From assembly GCA_000827495.1 (NCBI GenBank), contig KN817594.1:62001-126000 (forward strand): a stretch of 64,000 bases of DNA, read 5' to 3'. Positions 11,014 through 22,400 of this stretch are shown piece by piece (position 1 is the first letter of the stretch; each line of letters opens with the position of its first letter). This DNA comes from Hypholoma sublateritium FD-334 SS-4 (Eukaryota > Basidiomycota > Agaricomycetes > Agaricales > Strophariaceae). The translations under genes and the position numbers were made by a program. Under the pieces are notes generated by a model. The model searched no databases and had not been told where the DNA came from. It saw only the letters and a list, made by a program, of their open reading frames with translations.

Positions 11014-11190
11014 ATGAAAGATTTAGGACTATGAGAATGAAGACCGAAGAGCAAAACTTTGAAATGCTCGCGTCGCTTGAAAGTGTGCGGCGCGATTCGA
11101 AGAAAGGGATACCGTGCGAAAAACTGCGGAGCTCCGCTAAACGCTCGTGTGGACGCTGGTGCGCCTGCCTCGTCATGTGCACCCCGCTAA
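11014..11190 (-). repeat. Ngaro split direct repeat A1
   Basis: This 177-bp terminal repeat is at the 5' end of the element and identical to 5932-6108. Its inner edge lies only 3 bp before the gag start codon at 11010, so the transcript leader is probably within or just inside the repeat. Confidence 0.93.
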
Positions 11191-11242
11191 GCTCTTTGCT
11201 AGCTGGGAAGAGGGAGAGCGTAGATAACGGTGCAGCTGCCAT
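11191..11242 (-). pseudogene. LYC1-like N-acetyltransferase, 5' start separated by Ngaro insertion
   Basis: The minus-strand ATG at 11242 begins MAAAPLSTLSLFPASKE, which matches the typical LYC1 N-terminus (LSTLSLFPAxxEQ). After 17 codons and one base the A1 repeat of the Ngaro element starts. The missing two bases of the next codon (a glutamine) and the rest of the exon resume at 5611. The piece is too short to be a gene alone; its identity rests on the N-terminal motif and the exact frame match across the insertion. Confidence 0.85.
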
Positions 11243-11312
11243 TGTAGCTATGATACAGGAAGAGAGAATCGAGGCGAGCCGAAATCAATCCCGGGATGAG
11301 AAGCAAAGGTAA

Positions 11313-12028
11313 CCAACAAGTTCTGTCAGGCGGGGTGAATCCCAAGAGCAGTCACGGTAGAGATGACTCACGCATACGCCCCTATGTAAGCACCGCAGAA
11401 ATGATGTTGTAAATTACGACTCCTATTTTAGGGCTTGCTCAAAAACAAACCTGCGGAATTCAGGCGATTTGTTAATTTGTTTTTCTCTTGAATCCTAACA
11501 CAAATATATCATTCCTCTGCGCGTATTAGATTTCAACATTCAATGCTCACACCAAGGGATGGCTGCGATGAATGAAGGCCCAGACAATTCGGTTGATGTC
11601 GGGGTTGCGTCAGACATGAAATACCTGACTCGGAATTTGAGATGAACTCTCTATAGCATTTGATCAGCAGTTTGAGATCATAGCGGCGAGGAAGGGATTC
11701 GATGCTATAAGGAAAATAAGGCCTTCGAATAGATTCCTCGGGTTCCGACGACTTGAGCGTAAGCAGTGCAGGAATTGAAGGGAAACATCGATTATACTGG
11801 CCAAAAATGCAGCAGAAATATGGACAGCTTCAGAGAATTGAAGGATAAGCGCAGTAGAGTCCATCTTGTGTGTTTGCCCTACGGCAAACGAGGGCAACGA
11901 AGAGGGAATGTCGAGGTTTGTCCGCTGGAAATCCTGGTGAAGCACAAGCTTTTCGTCCCTCATGGAAAATCAGCCTATATCGAGCCTCTTCAACGCGACC
12001 GTAGCTCGCCGTAATGGACAAACACGAA
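11313..12028. other. Spacer between LYC1 5' end and the PUA-like gene
   Basis: No family or exon chain was recognised. The longest frames (about 100 codons at 11664-11963 on the minus strand) have no motif. The stretch beside 11242 should contain the original LYC1 promoter. Confidence 0.4.
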
Positions 12029-12616
12029 TCAGAATAAGCGGATTTGATCCTTCAGCACAATGTCCTGGATCATGTGGTCCAATACATAGGTGAAGCGTTG
12101 GGGGAATGTGGCCCCGTATCTTTCCTGCATTGCTTTTAGAGAAAGGGGGTCCTTCAATTCATACAGCTCCTCGATCTCGTAGGCATAGCCTTCGCCCTTT
12201 TGCCCGACATTGAAATCAGCGTTGCCCATTCCATCGAGCAGCGCTGGCTGTATCTCGCCGGGTTGCTTTCCGTGGCTTATTGTTGCAATATATCTCAGCG
12301 TCTGATCAGGGCTGGACACATATAACCTGCCACCATCGCAAATAGTCAGCGCCATACCGAATCGAAAGACGCAATCATACGCTCACCACATCCGCCGCAC
12401 GGTGTCGGAGAGCAGGTATTTCCTAAACTCATGGTTCTTCGTGCGCTTAACGATGCGGTCCATGAACACAGGTTTAATAGAGATAAGGATGTCCGCTCTA
12501 GAAGTAGAGGCAGATGATGATTTAGAAGGCCGTCCATTCCGTGAATTTGATGGAAGTTTGGACTGAGAGGCAGAGGTCACGCGCTTGCGTGTTTTTGTCT
12601 CCGTCTCTTGCTTCAT
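12029..12616 (-). CDS. PUA/ASCH-like domain protein
   Basis: Exons 12616-12387 and 12326-12029 are joined by a 60-nt GTGAGC...CAG intron that restores the reading frame at MW-LYVSS. The product is about 175 residues: a basic Ser-rich N-terminus (possible nuclear targeting), then DILISIKPVFMDRIVKRTKNHEFRKYLL, a start typical of ASCH/PUA-like folds that bind RNA or modified nucleic acid, then DGMGNADFNVGQKG and YEIEELYELKDPLSL. Similar small proteins occur in many fungi; the substrate is not established. The end is a clean stop at 12029. Confidence 0.75.
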
Positions 12617-13215
12617 TGTTGGAGGAGAATTAAGGAAGATAGAATATAGCCAAGAAGCAGTTAGACGGAGTTGAACTGAAGGCTTTAGAAGTCAAACGTT
12701 CTCGTCATCCAAGTTGAAGTGAATGTCATCGCGGCAAGTTGAAGTTGAAACGTTGAACAGTTGACATGCATGTGATGTGACGCTACGCGCCGCGGATTGA
12801 GAGCCCGCCGGGCATTTTGCATTCGTAGGACCGACACTCTACATATGTCGACCACATTTTGGTTGGAGCAAAGATATAGGTACATAAAAACATAAAACAC
12901 GATAACTTTTTGTCTACTAGCATAATAAATACGATTGCTGCGCAGAGTCCAAGCCAAATCGAAGAAGTAATTAGCTGAGAAAGAGACAGAATTCGAAAAG
13001 GTAATCAGATATAAGCATGTACGCCAGTACAATGTCATCCACCCCACCTCTCGCGTAAAAACCCATCATTCAAAGACAATACATCGCATACGAAGAAGGT
13101 CGAGACACAATACATTTGATTTTTTTCAGGCAGGCTACATTTTATTTCATCTTTCTATGATGGTGATATTGAATTGTATTCTTGAGTGTGCGGCAAACAT
13201 AGACTTACTTTATGC
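12617..13215. other. AT-rich intergenic stretch
   Basis: This holds the upstream region of the PUA-like gene and the 3' flank of the Smr-domain gene. No open frame with coding character, RNA gene or repeat was seen. Confidence 0.4.
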
Positions 13216-16009
13216 CTATTCCGAGGAATGGGTATGAGCGTCGATGCATATAATGCCATCTCGCTCGCTCCAGGGGTATCCCCAGCGGTGAAGCCATTCG
13301 CGGACGCCAGTGGCTAAGCGAGCGCGTGACGCTCCGCGGGCGGCGTCCTGGGTACCGGTGTGTTTCTCCTCCCCAACGATGGCGTACGCTGTCGAGACGA
13401 CATTGAATTCCATAGACAAACCCATATAGCATATACGCACCTAGTCCGTAGAAGTGTTCGCGTTCCAGCTAAACAAGACAAAAAAAAGTCAGCTCCCTAT
13501 CACCATCAGCGAGTAGACTTGGACATACCGCAAGCAAGAACTGCTCGAGTACCTCCGTCGCCTCGTTTGCGTGCAGCCCGTGGAGATCGAGCATCGCCTC
13601 CGAGCGCTCTTCGGCGCTAGCCTCAGGACCACCAGTGCCGACACTCGCGATGCCCATATGTACACCCAGCCCGCCACCGCATGCTTTGCCCCGCGTGCCA
13701 CGGTCGCCAGGGTCGTCCGACCACGACGCGTCCCGCGAGCGCACCGCCTGCTCCGCCATCCGCGCGCGCTCCCGCACGAGCTTTGCCGCCGCGTCCGCCA
13801 TCTCCGCCGACATCTTCCCGTTGAGGTCGTGGCCCTCGCGGCTGAAGCGCTTCGCCGCTGCTCCATCGCCGCGACGCCATGCGTCGGCTGCGCGCGACAA
13901 GCACGCGTTCCGCGCGGCGCCAAGCTGCAGCGCGCGCTGCCTATACGCCATGTACAGGCTGCTGACGGCCTCGCCGGTCGGCAATGTTGGGAGGAGCGCA
14001 GGCGGGCGAAGCTTGAGGCGCGGCGACGGTCTTGGGGCCACTATCGCGTTCTGGTGATGTAAACTATCAGCAGCAGGACCCATAATCTCTCTCCTTGCTG
14101 CAATATTGGTACTCGCATTAACTGTGATCACGGGCCCATTGTCCTCCGCCTGCGGTTGTTGTGGCACAGACTTCTTGACAGCTGCAGCGAATCGCGTTCG
14201 TCCGGGATCATTGTAGGGAACATACTTTCGTCCTCTGGCGGCGGATTGATTCTCGTAACCAAGGGCAGGGAATTCGTCAGGGGGAGGACTGTTCGCGATG
14301 TGTGCAGCGAGAGGACCAGTACCAGGCGGGACGTTTGCCCTTGTTAAAGCAGCATTCAAGCTCGAGATATCAACGTCCTTGGGAAGATGATGTAAAAATT
14401 CACAGCTTTCCTGCTTGGCGCAGGTTCCACGAAGCCAGAACCTGCACAGAGCACGTTCGAGGTCATGGCTGAAATGCTGTCAGTACAAAAATATTGATAT
14501 ATAACACTATTTTACGCACCTGAATCGGCAATCCGCCCGCAAACACTCTCCAGCAACAAAATACCGGCAGACCCTGTTCCCGCCTGGTGGAGGGCGCCCA
14601 TTCACATACCTGGGCGCAGGTCTTCCATTGCCTGCTGGCTGGAAGGCGCCCCGCGCACCATTCATAGGCGTGCCCCTGCCAACAGCATCCCTAGACACCA
14701 GCGTGACCCGCGCACCCATTTGTTGCATTCTATTTTGTGGACTGTGTGCAGGAGCAATGGGCAACGACCTGTCGACAAGCCACGCCATTGCACGATCGAA
14801 ATCGAAGCCGTTGGCCGCAAGAGCGTCTTCCAACTCCGAAGGCGCCAGTGTCGTGCCAAAGACCGAGCTGAGGACATCGAACGGTGTCATCCCATCCGTG
14901 AGCGCTGCTGAGGCCTCTTCTGAATCAGGTTCTGGGATGAAATCGGGGCCATAGTACCCAGCGGGGAAGTAGCCCTGGTTGGGGTCGGTTGCCCAGGGAT
15001 TCGTATCGTATGTATCGAAATCAGATATGGTAATCGAGTGGAAAGACGGGATGGGGTTCGATGCAAAGGGGTCGAATGGATCTTCTTCATCGTCATCTTC
15101 ATCTTTGGGGCGATGAGACGAGCGCAGCGATGATGCAGGGGTGAAATGAGATTGGTCAGCAATCAACGGGGCTGCGATGGCGAGGTTCGATGTCGCGCGG
15201 GGGGAATTGTGGGCCCACAAATCGGGCGATGGGGTATCTGCGCGCAGGAGGGATCCAGTGTGGGTCGCTGCTGCCGACATCGGACGGGGTATCGGTCTGA
15301 ACTCATTGGCCTTTGCGTTCAGGAGTCGAGGCGAAGACAAGGGCGATGCAGGGAGCGACGCGGTGAACTGTGCTTGGGCCGCTTGCGCGACAGGCGACGA
15401 CGATGGCGAATAATCTGATTTCGTTGATGAGCCCATGGGCGCCAGGGGCGATACAACGGGCGTATGCGGTCTACGGAAAATGTTCGCCAGCGGCGAGGAT
15501 GGCGTCGACGAAGGAGTCTCTGGACGGGCAGGATAAAGGCGAGATGAGTTGGTCGATGCACGAGACGATGGCCGGGAAATGGGGCGGCGCGTCGGAGTTA
15601 GGAAGAGGAACGGCACCCCAGCGATGTCGTCGCGGTGCTTATGCATCAGGTCAAGCACATTCTGCTCAACCTACACCCGGCGTCAGCATAACCGTTGAGG
15701 AGGCTGTGGGGTACATACACTCTGGTCGTCCATCGCATACGTCCGCTTCAGCAGCGCTTGGAGCTCATCATCCCGCTCGTCAATTAGCAGCGAGACGACC
15801 TCGTTGACAAGGCTATTTGGCACCCTGTTGTACTCATCCTCAAGCTCGCTGTCGTGTGTATCGCTCGGTTTGTATTGGCGCGCAAATGCAGACAGCTGGG
15901 CTCGAGTGTGGGGAAACTTCCCCGCCTCCTGAAGACCATGATTGTTTCCGTTGTACGGCGCATTGGTGCTCAGTGAATCGTAGGACATAGTGTAAGATGG
16001 CATGGCCAT
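13216..16009 (-). CDS. CUE/CCCH zinc-finger/DUF1771/Smr-domain protein
   Basis: Inferred exons: 16009-15721, 15670-14520, 14468-13529, 13468-13441 and 13388-13216; each junction keeps frame. Order of domains: N-terminal region with VNEVVSLLIDERDDEL; a long Ser/Pro-rich linker; a UBA/CUE-like helix set (SELEDALAANGFDFDRAMAWLVD); two CCCH fingers (CRYFVAGECLRADCRFSH and CRFWLRGTCAKQESCEFLH, split by an intron); DUF1771 (YRQRALQLGAARNACLSRA to GHDLNGKMS); and a C-terminal Smr domain (LDLHGLHANEATEVLEQFL, then EREHFYGLAYAIVGEEKHTG and REWLHRWGY). The DUF1771-Smr pair with a ubiquitin-binding helix recalls yeast Cue2, the endonuclease of no-go mRNA decay, so a role in RNA or ribosome quality control is likely but inferred. 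A 28-nt exon (13468-13441) lies in the Smr domain. Confidence 0.85.
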
Positions 16010-16844
16010 GGTATTGGCACTCTAACATGTGTCGCAACACATGCGAGAGGGGACAATGTGTGAGGGGAAGGGTTAAGAGGGAAAGTGACAATAGAACGGC
16101 AGCTTACCAAAAGACTATGTACTCAACAAACAAAGTCATCAAATGATTCGATTACAACATTTATAGCCTTATGACTCCCATAGCATTTGCACCTTTCCTC
16201 TTGTGCCCATGCATGCATTTACATTCCTTCTTAGCTTCTTTCTTGATTCCTTGCGCCTCGTTTCAGCCGATGTCCCTATTTCTTCTGCCTTCTTCAGCAA
16301 GACAAGAGGAGGCAAGTGCAGGCAAGTGCGTTCATAAGGCACATCACGCCTCCGAGCTCGACGTCAACGACAACATCTTTCGCCATCTTACGCGAGATGA
16401 GTCAAGCGATCGGTAGGCTGGGATAATATGCATCTAACTTTCATACGTGCAGCATATGAAGCCAGACTCGCTGTCTCTCCATGAGTTTCTTGTTCCGCTG
16501 CATGTTCTGAAACTATTGGCGCGAATAGCACTCCTGTCGTGGCATTTGCTGCCCAACTGAGCGAACTCATGGACCATCAACTTCGTATGGCCAAGAAAAA
16601 TGAATATGCAGGAAAAAATCAGGCGCCAATCTCCTAGCAAATTACAAGTACTCACCGAAAGCTATCTGGATCGTTCTGGACCTACCAACAAAACGAAGTG
16701 CATATAGGTGTACCATCCGATCGTAGAACACATAAAATGGCATATCTACCACAGTATTACTTGCAGAAGAGGAAGTGCGAGAGGACAGGCTAGCCAACGA
16801 ACAAACTCGTCAATGATGATTACAACACTATAGCACAGGTGAAA
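16010..16844. other. Intergenic region between Smr and Tsr4-like genes
   Basis: No recognisable gene. It should contain the promoter of the Smr-domain gene and the 3' end of the Tsr4-like gene. Confidence 0.4.
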
Positions 16845-18543
16845 TTACACGTCCCACTGTATATACACGACCTCCTCGCGCCACGCCTCCTTGGTTTCCT
16901 TTCCACCCTCCCGGCAGCAGTCTTTCTCGCAGGAGAAAATCATACAGGTGCCCCAGTCCATGCCCCGCTTGGCGTCCTTGTCCTCCCCTTTCAACGCCTT
17001 CTCGAGGTCCTTGCGCCTCTCTTCGTCCGTAAGCTTTTTGCCCTTGCCTTCGTCCGCGGGGCGCAGAACATTGATTAGGTTAGGCATAAGCTGGCACTCG
17101 AACACCCTCGCAGAATTGCAGATAGGGCATCTCGGGACCGCCGACGCATCGTACACTCGCTTTTGCTGGCGGACCACTTTGAAGTCGGGCTTTGTGACCG
17201 GCAGCGGCTCCTGCGGCGGCGCTGGCCAGAGCAAGTCGAACGTCGCATCGCGCGCGTATGGGAGCGGTGTGCCGTTCAGTTCGTATCTACGAGGCTCAGT
17301 TAGGTAATTATCAAATCGATTATGCAGTGAGGGACGTACCTGACACATTGTTCGCCTTCGTGTTTGACGCGGTTCATGAATCGTTCGAACACTTGGTCGA
17401 CTTCTAATGAATCTTCATACGTCTCCTTCGCCCAGCTGATATCTTTGTCTTTCTTGTCGTCATCGTCGAGGCCCTCAACCTGCACACCCTTCGGGATTTT
17501 GGGCTTCGGCGGTGGGGGAATGTACTCCGACTCCGTTGAGAGAAACAACGGAGGGTATGATGGCGCTGATTTCCATGCGGACTCGCTTATCGAAGTAGCT
17601 GCTAGCGCAGTGAGTAACTCATCCTCGGTATCTGAATCGTCGGCGTCATCTTGTGATTCTTCTATCGGTAGTTTTTTTGTCATCTCTTCGGATTGTATTT
17701 CCACCGCCTAAGGCACCGAAACGCTGATGGGATACACAAAAGAAGGGCGACGGAAGTAGAACTCACCGACGGTGGAGCGCCGAATATTTGAGCGCCCAAG
17801 CCAAAAATAGGTGCGTTCGTAGCGCCTTTGCCCTTCATCTATTGGAAACCATGGGGATATATGTCAGTCGTGGACATACTAAAACTTTGCTTTGCTACTA
17901 TTCTCACAGCAAAGGGATTGCCGCCGACAATGTTTTTCTGCTGGGTCTCGAGGCGTGCCTTGCTCTCCTCAGCCTTTGCTTTTTCGCGCGCGAGATCGAG
18001 CTGACGCTGTCGTTTGCGTGCGAGTTTCTGAGCATATTTCTCGTTGATTCGAATACCTCGCCATGCGCGTACACTAAAGTTAAGTTAGGATCACCGAGAT
18101 ACCCCACAAGGGTGTACACGCACCTGCCGGTTTTGCCTTGGCAGCCGCTGCGAGCGCAGCCCCAAACATACAGCGCTCGATCCATCGGACTGTCCTCGAA
18201 AGGACACCATATCTGGACAAGCAGTTCCATAGGCTGAGAGCACGACTTGCAATGGGAAGAAGATATTGGGGGTTCACGCGATGGCAACAGGGCCTTGTAC
18301 GACGAAGTGTGCAATCAAAAATATATTGAAAAGAGAAAAAAAATACGTCAATACATTCTGTAGGTAGGGAAGTGTGGCTGGGGATGCTCGTACAGGAAGT
18401 CCTCCGATACGAGAGACAGCACCATCTACTCTGTCTGCCTCGTCATCGATGGTACCGTCTGGCACACCTAGCAGTACCGACGTCTCGACCTGGGACAAAA
18501 TTTCTTCGTCCGAGTCCGACCAATCCTCATCGGAGTGGGGCAT
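16845..18543 (-). CDS. PDCD2/Tsr4-like ribosome-assembly protein
   Basis: Six exons were read: 18543-18355, 18293-18124, 18073-17908, 17838-17767, 17707-17340 and 17286-16845. The N-terminus is acidic (SDEDWSDSDEE), followed by LLGVPDG and a Cys-rich zinc-binding part (HCKSCSQPMELLVQIWCPFED, ALYVWGCARSGC). After a Lys/Arg-rich coiled segment comes the classic C-terminal PDCD2_C domain: RYELNGTPLPY, VPRCPICNSARVFECQLMPNLINVL, DWGTCMIFSCEKDCC and EEVVYIQWDV. In yeast, Tsr4 is a dedicated chaperone of ribosomal protein Rps2 (uS5) and acts in 40S subunit production; human PDCD2 does the same. All six exons join in frame, so the gene looks intact. Confidence 0.92.
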
Positions 18544-19429
18544 GTTCCTTGACGAATTGATAGCAGACGTAGCAAAGATCGGAGGATTGGCGAAGAGGCA
18601 GTACAGAAAGATGCTGCCAAATCGTGAGATCGGAAATCCTAAGAAAGATGAGATCAGCGATAATTCTTTGATTTCGTGCGCCAGAATCAATGATTGCAAA
18701 AGTCAACACCGCACCGACAACGCGCTAGCAACGAAGTCGGCAAGTGGTAACAGATCAGAAAAGCATGAATGGTATAATTTGATTGACTCGTCACGTTCCG
18801 ACGAAACAGAGAAACTCTGTCCCGTCAGGTTCAGACTCGTCATCTAAATGTCTCATCGTGTGCAAGGAAGATGGAAGGGAAATGACGTTTACCTTGGTAA
18901 CGGGAATACTGGGTAGGGTGGAGAAGCAAGAGTCAAGGAGAAGTGGTCAAATTCTAATCTTATAGAAAAAAAATGAGGGCTGTAGCCAAGCAGGACCAAA
19001 TATCTATGTACTGGATTCGGGTCACGTGGAATGATGGAACGCGCGTCGCGCGACGCGCGCGTAAGCATTCCGATTTAAGACTTGGCAAAATACTTATGCC
19101 AATGTCTACTGGAAATAACAGAAATTATATTCTAACTGGTTTTATTTCTAGCTGAGAACAAGTACTGAGCAGTGCGAGAGCAGCTGCAGTGGGCTGAAAC
19201 GATGAAAACTTGCCAAATGGGGATTCTCTCAAGTGAGCTTTGTTAGCCCTGAAGTCAGGCACGTGATCGTGGATGAAATTGGACGAGATGATAAAATTGG
19301 CCACATAGCAGATCGAGTCCCAAATTGGACACGATCTGACGGAGCCCTTTACCCCCCGAAGCCTTATATCACTTAGGCGTCCTTCCAGCTAGTCGTCCTT
19401 CCTTTATCACCGTCACTGTCTCTTTCGTA
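18544..19429. other. Intergenic region upstream of transcription factor 1
   Basis: No gene recognised. It contains a CACGTG E-box (19023-19028) and a 20-bp perfect GC palindrome at 19040-19059. A TATA-like TTATATC lies shortly before the 19430 start codon. Confidence 0.45.
19040..19059. promoter_or_regulatory. 20-bp perfect palindrome upstream of transcription factor 1
   Basis: The sequence CGCGCGTCGCGCGACGCGCG is self-complementary over all 20 bases and lies about 370 bp before the Zn2Cys6 start codon. It could bind a dimeric regulator or form a short hairpin in RNA; function is inferred only from symmetry and position. Confidence 0.35.
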
Positions 19430-22400
19430 ATGCCCTCCTCGCCGTCGTCGCGCGACGACACGTCGCCCTCCGCGTCCAGCTCTCTCGTCATCCGCCAACC
19501 CAAACGCCGAGGCGTCGCGCTCTCCTGTGCCGAGTGTCGGAGGTGCGTGCTAGTCCCGAACGACATTTACCTCCGTGCTTTAACAATGCCTTGTACCTCA
19601 TTTTCTATCCAGACTCAAACTCAAGTAAGTCATGTCTAGCACATACCCCTACACATATCGCCTCATTCTGCTTCAGGTGTAGCCGTGCATTTCCTTGCAG
19701 GTATGCGTTTTGCGCAGTGCTCGCCGATGTGCGCTGCATTTGGGAGCTGATCATGATGTCGATCCAATGGCAGCAATTGCGTCAAAAAAGGTTGTGCAGC
19801 CATCTGTCCTGAAGGTATGCGTTGTTCCGCTCCCTGCCGCCTTTCCGCCTTCCGCCATCACGCTAACGTATTTCTGTTCGTAGGGTCGCTCACCACGGGC
19901 AAAGGAAATAGGTACTTTCCTACCCCGCATTCCCCCTGTTGCTCAATCGAAGTTGACTACGCATGCAGATTCGTCCTCGCGAATACCGAAGCTTTACATG
20001 AGAAGATAACAACTCTCGCAAGCCGTGTCCGTCAACTTGAAGATAGTCTGGCGGATTCACATGCCCGTACATCCCACACACCGCATCCCCTTCTCAGCCC
20101 GGAATTGCTGCAAATCAAGCGCCCACTTGAACGGGAAAGGCTAGATGTACCACACATTGAGGAAAAGCCTGAGACGGACGATAATATTGATTCTATGGGT
20201 TCTCTGTGAGTTCTTTGCCCATCACGATCAACCGTTCGACTTCCCCGCCATGCGATCCACTTCCCCCACCACCTCTATTTTTACGTGAACTTGATGACTG
20301 ATTGATTGGTGACCAATTCAGTTCCATTTCTAACGACGGCCGGTCTACGTTCTTCGGTCAGACTGCAAACTCATGGGTATGTATTAGCCCATTAATCTTA
20401 TTAATTGAGCTGATTCTAACCTTGCTTCGCTTTTACTACAGTATCTCCTTCAGGTTGATATCTTTGGTATTGATAACAAAATTCCCAGCTGATAAATCCA
20501 AAATACAGAACGAAGAAGGTTCAGAAGACGACGAGGATTCCTCCTCAAGCGTACACAACTCTCCCGAACCAACAGATCCTGCATGGCTAAGCTATGCGTT
20601 TCCTCATACCACCGCAATCGGAAAATCACGCCAGCAGACATGGCAAGGACTACTACAAAAATTACCGTCCCTGGAGGTGGCTAGATCGCTAAGTTCCATC
20701 TACTACAGACATGCTGCTTGGATGTTTGTCAATTTCACCATTCTTCTCTGTTCAAATTTAATTCTTTCTATTAGGTATTGTCCGGTACCCGAGGAAGATT
20801 TCTTAGAAGCAGTACTCCGTCCACTTTACGAATCGGACAATCCACTCGAGCCACTTGCTCCGCATAGGATGGCTGTCTTCTGGATGGTTCTCGCTATTGG
20901 AACGCTTGTTGACCTCGACAGACCCGCACACGCTCCAGAGGCTATGAAACTCTATCACTACGGACGCGCAGCGCTTTCGATTGATTCAGTACTCGAAGAA
21001 CAATCGATTACGGGTATCCAAGCACTAGTGCGTCATGGTTCTCTAATGCAGTGTATACAAGCTCTAACTTCAACCAATGTACAGATGTTGATCTGCCACT
21101 TTATGTTCTTGTCTGAAATATCCAGCGCGCGGTGGGTGATCATGGGCATAGCCGTAAAACTGGCACAGAGTGTGATTATTCATTCCCTTTTCTCTCGCTC
21201 TATATTCCGCGCTGGAGGCAGTCCTAAACACCGACCCTTCCTTCAGCCCGCACTACCACCTATTTCACTCTTTGCTGCGTTTATCTGTTTTTTTTGGAAC
21301 ATGGGCGCTGATTTGTTTCAACTTTCACGTCTCTTATTATAGATTGGACTACGTGGGTATTTCCTCTGATAGTATCTGACGGTAACTCAACCGCACGTTA
21401 TACTTTTCTGACAGATCGTGACAGCGGCAAGTGGAAGCTTGACTCAGAACAAACGCGCAAACGGCGAGCGCTATTCTACGAACTTCTAACCTATGATTCC
21501 TGGCAGGTATGTAATTTTTCGTGTTCGGGTGATGTGGCAAGGATTCCATCTTTTTGAAGAGCTAGAACTTGCCGGGCCTTCTGGGACATGAGATTAGTGG
21601 CAATATACTGATCCGTTTATTTTCTTCCGACAGAGTTTGACGTTTGGGCGCCCACCTTCACTGTCTTCAGTACATATTGACAATCAATTACCGCACGAAG
21701 CTACCAAGAACGAAAATGGCGAGATGGAAATGAGCTGTAGGTTGGTTTCCTTGCGTACGAAGTCCATTAATTGCGAACTTGTTATAGTTGATGCGTGGAA
21801 GCACAAATTCTCAGCACAATGCTTAAGCGTCGTCCATGACCAGGCATTCGGCGCGCGGACGCCGAATTACAAACTTATCCAGGAGCTCGACAAGAAAGTG
21901 CGAACCTGGTATGTCCCCCCAAGTCTACAAGTTCCAGGCTTCGGGGGGGCCAAACTCGCGTCCACGGAGGTGGAACAACCGAAAGTGCAGCTGACGATGC
22001 AGCGATATATTACTTTCGCGATCAAAGAGATGAGTAAGCAAACCTTGTCGCATTACGATGGGGATGACGGAACCTGACTGTACTTCCATTTCCGGGATGC
22101 CTTCTTATGCAGGTCTGTTCTATATGCACCGAGGTTTCTTTGCCCAGGCTCTGGAAGACAGCCCCACCGATCCAATGGGAAGTAAATATTCCCCCTCGGT
22201 GCTCGCGGCGTATGGAAGCGCGACGTCATTTGTGGGTCTCATTGAGAGCCTGTTCAATCAACACCCACAATTGACGGAGCGCATGTGGTTCCTCTTCACA
22301 CATGTCTTCTCTTGCGCCGTGCGTACTATTTCCATCTCCACCACCATGGGAATGCAGTTTCCTGACTGAATGCCGGCGTAATATTAGATCGTGCTAGGAT

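Larger units (their letters stand above)
5612..11190 (-). mobile_element. Ngaro-type tyrosine-recombinase (DIRS-order) retrotransposon
   Basis: The element is 5,579 bp and is read on the minus strand. From its 5' end: A1 repeat (11190-11014), gag, RT/RNase H, tyrosine recombinase, B1 (6217-6109), A2 (6108-5932), a 211-bp segment, B2 (5720-5612). A1 equals A2 (177 bp) and B1 equals B2 (109 bp) with no difference seen. Split direct repeats of the form A1-ORFs-B1-A2-B2, with a tyrosine recombinase in place of an integrase, define the Ngaro/PAT side of the DIRS order. There is no target-site duplication, as expected for recombinase-mediated insertion. The perfect repeats and largely open frames suggest a young, possibly still competent copy, although ambiguous bases at 9114-9352 prevent checking the gag/pol junction. 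Confidence 0.93.

Noticed and set aside
13635..14062. Plus-strand frames over the Smr-domain gene
   Set aside because: They overlap the DUF1771/Smr coding exons, have no motifs and result from the GC-rich codons of the minus strand.
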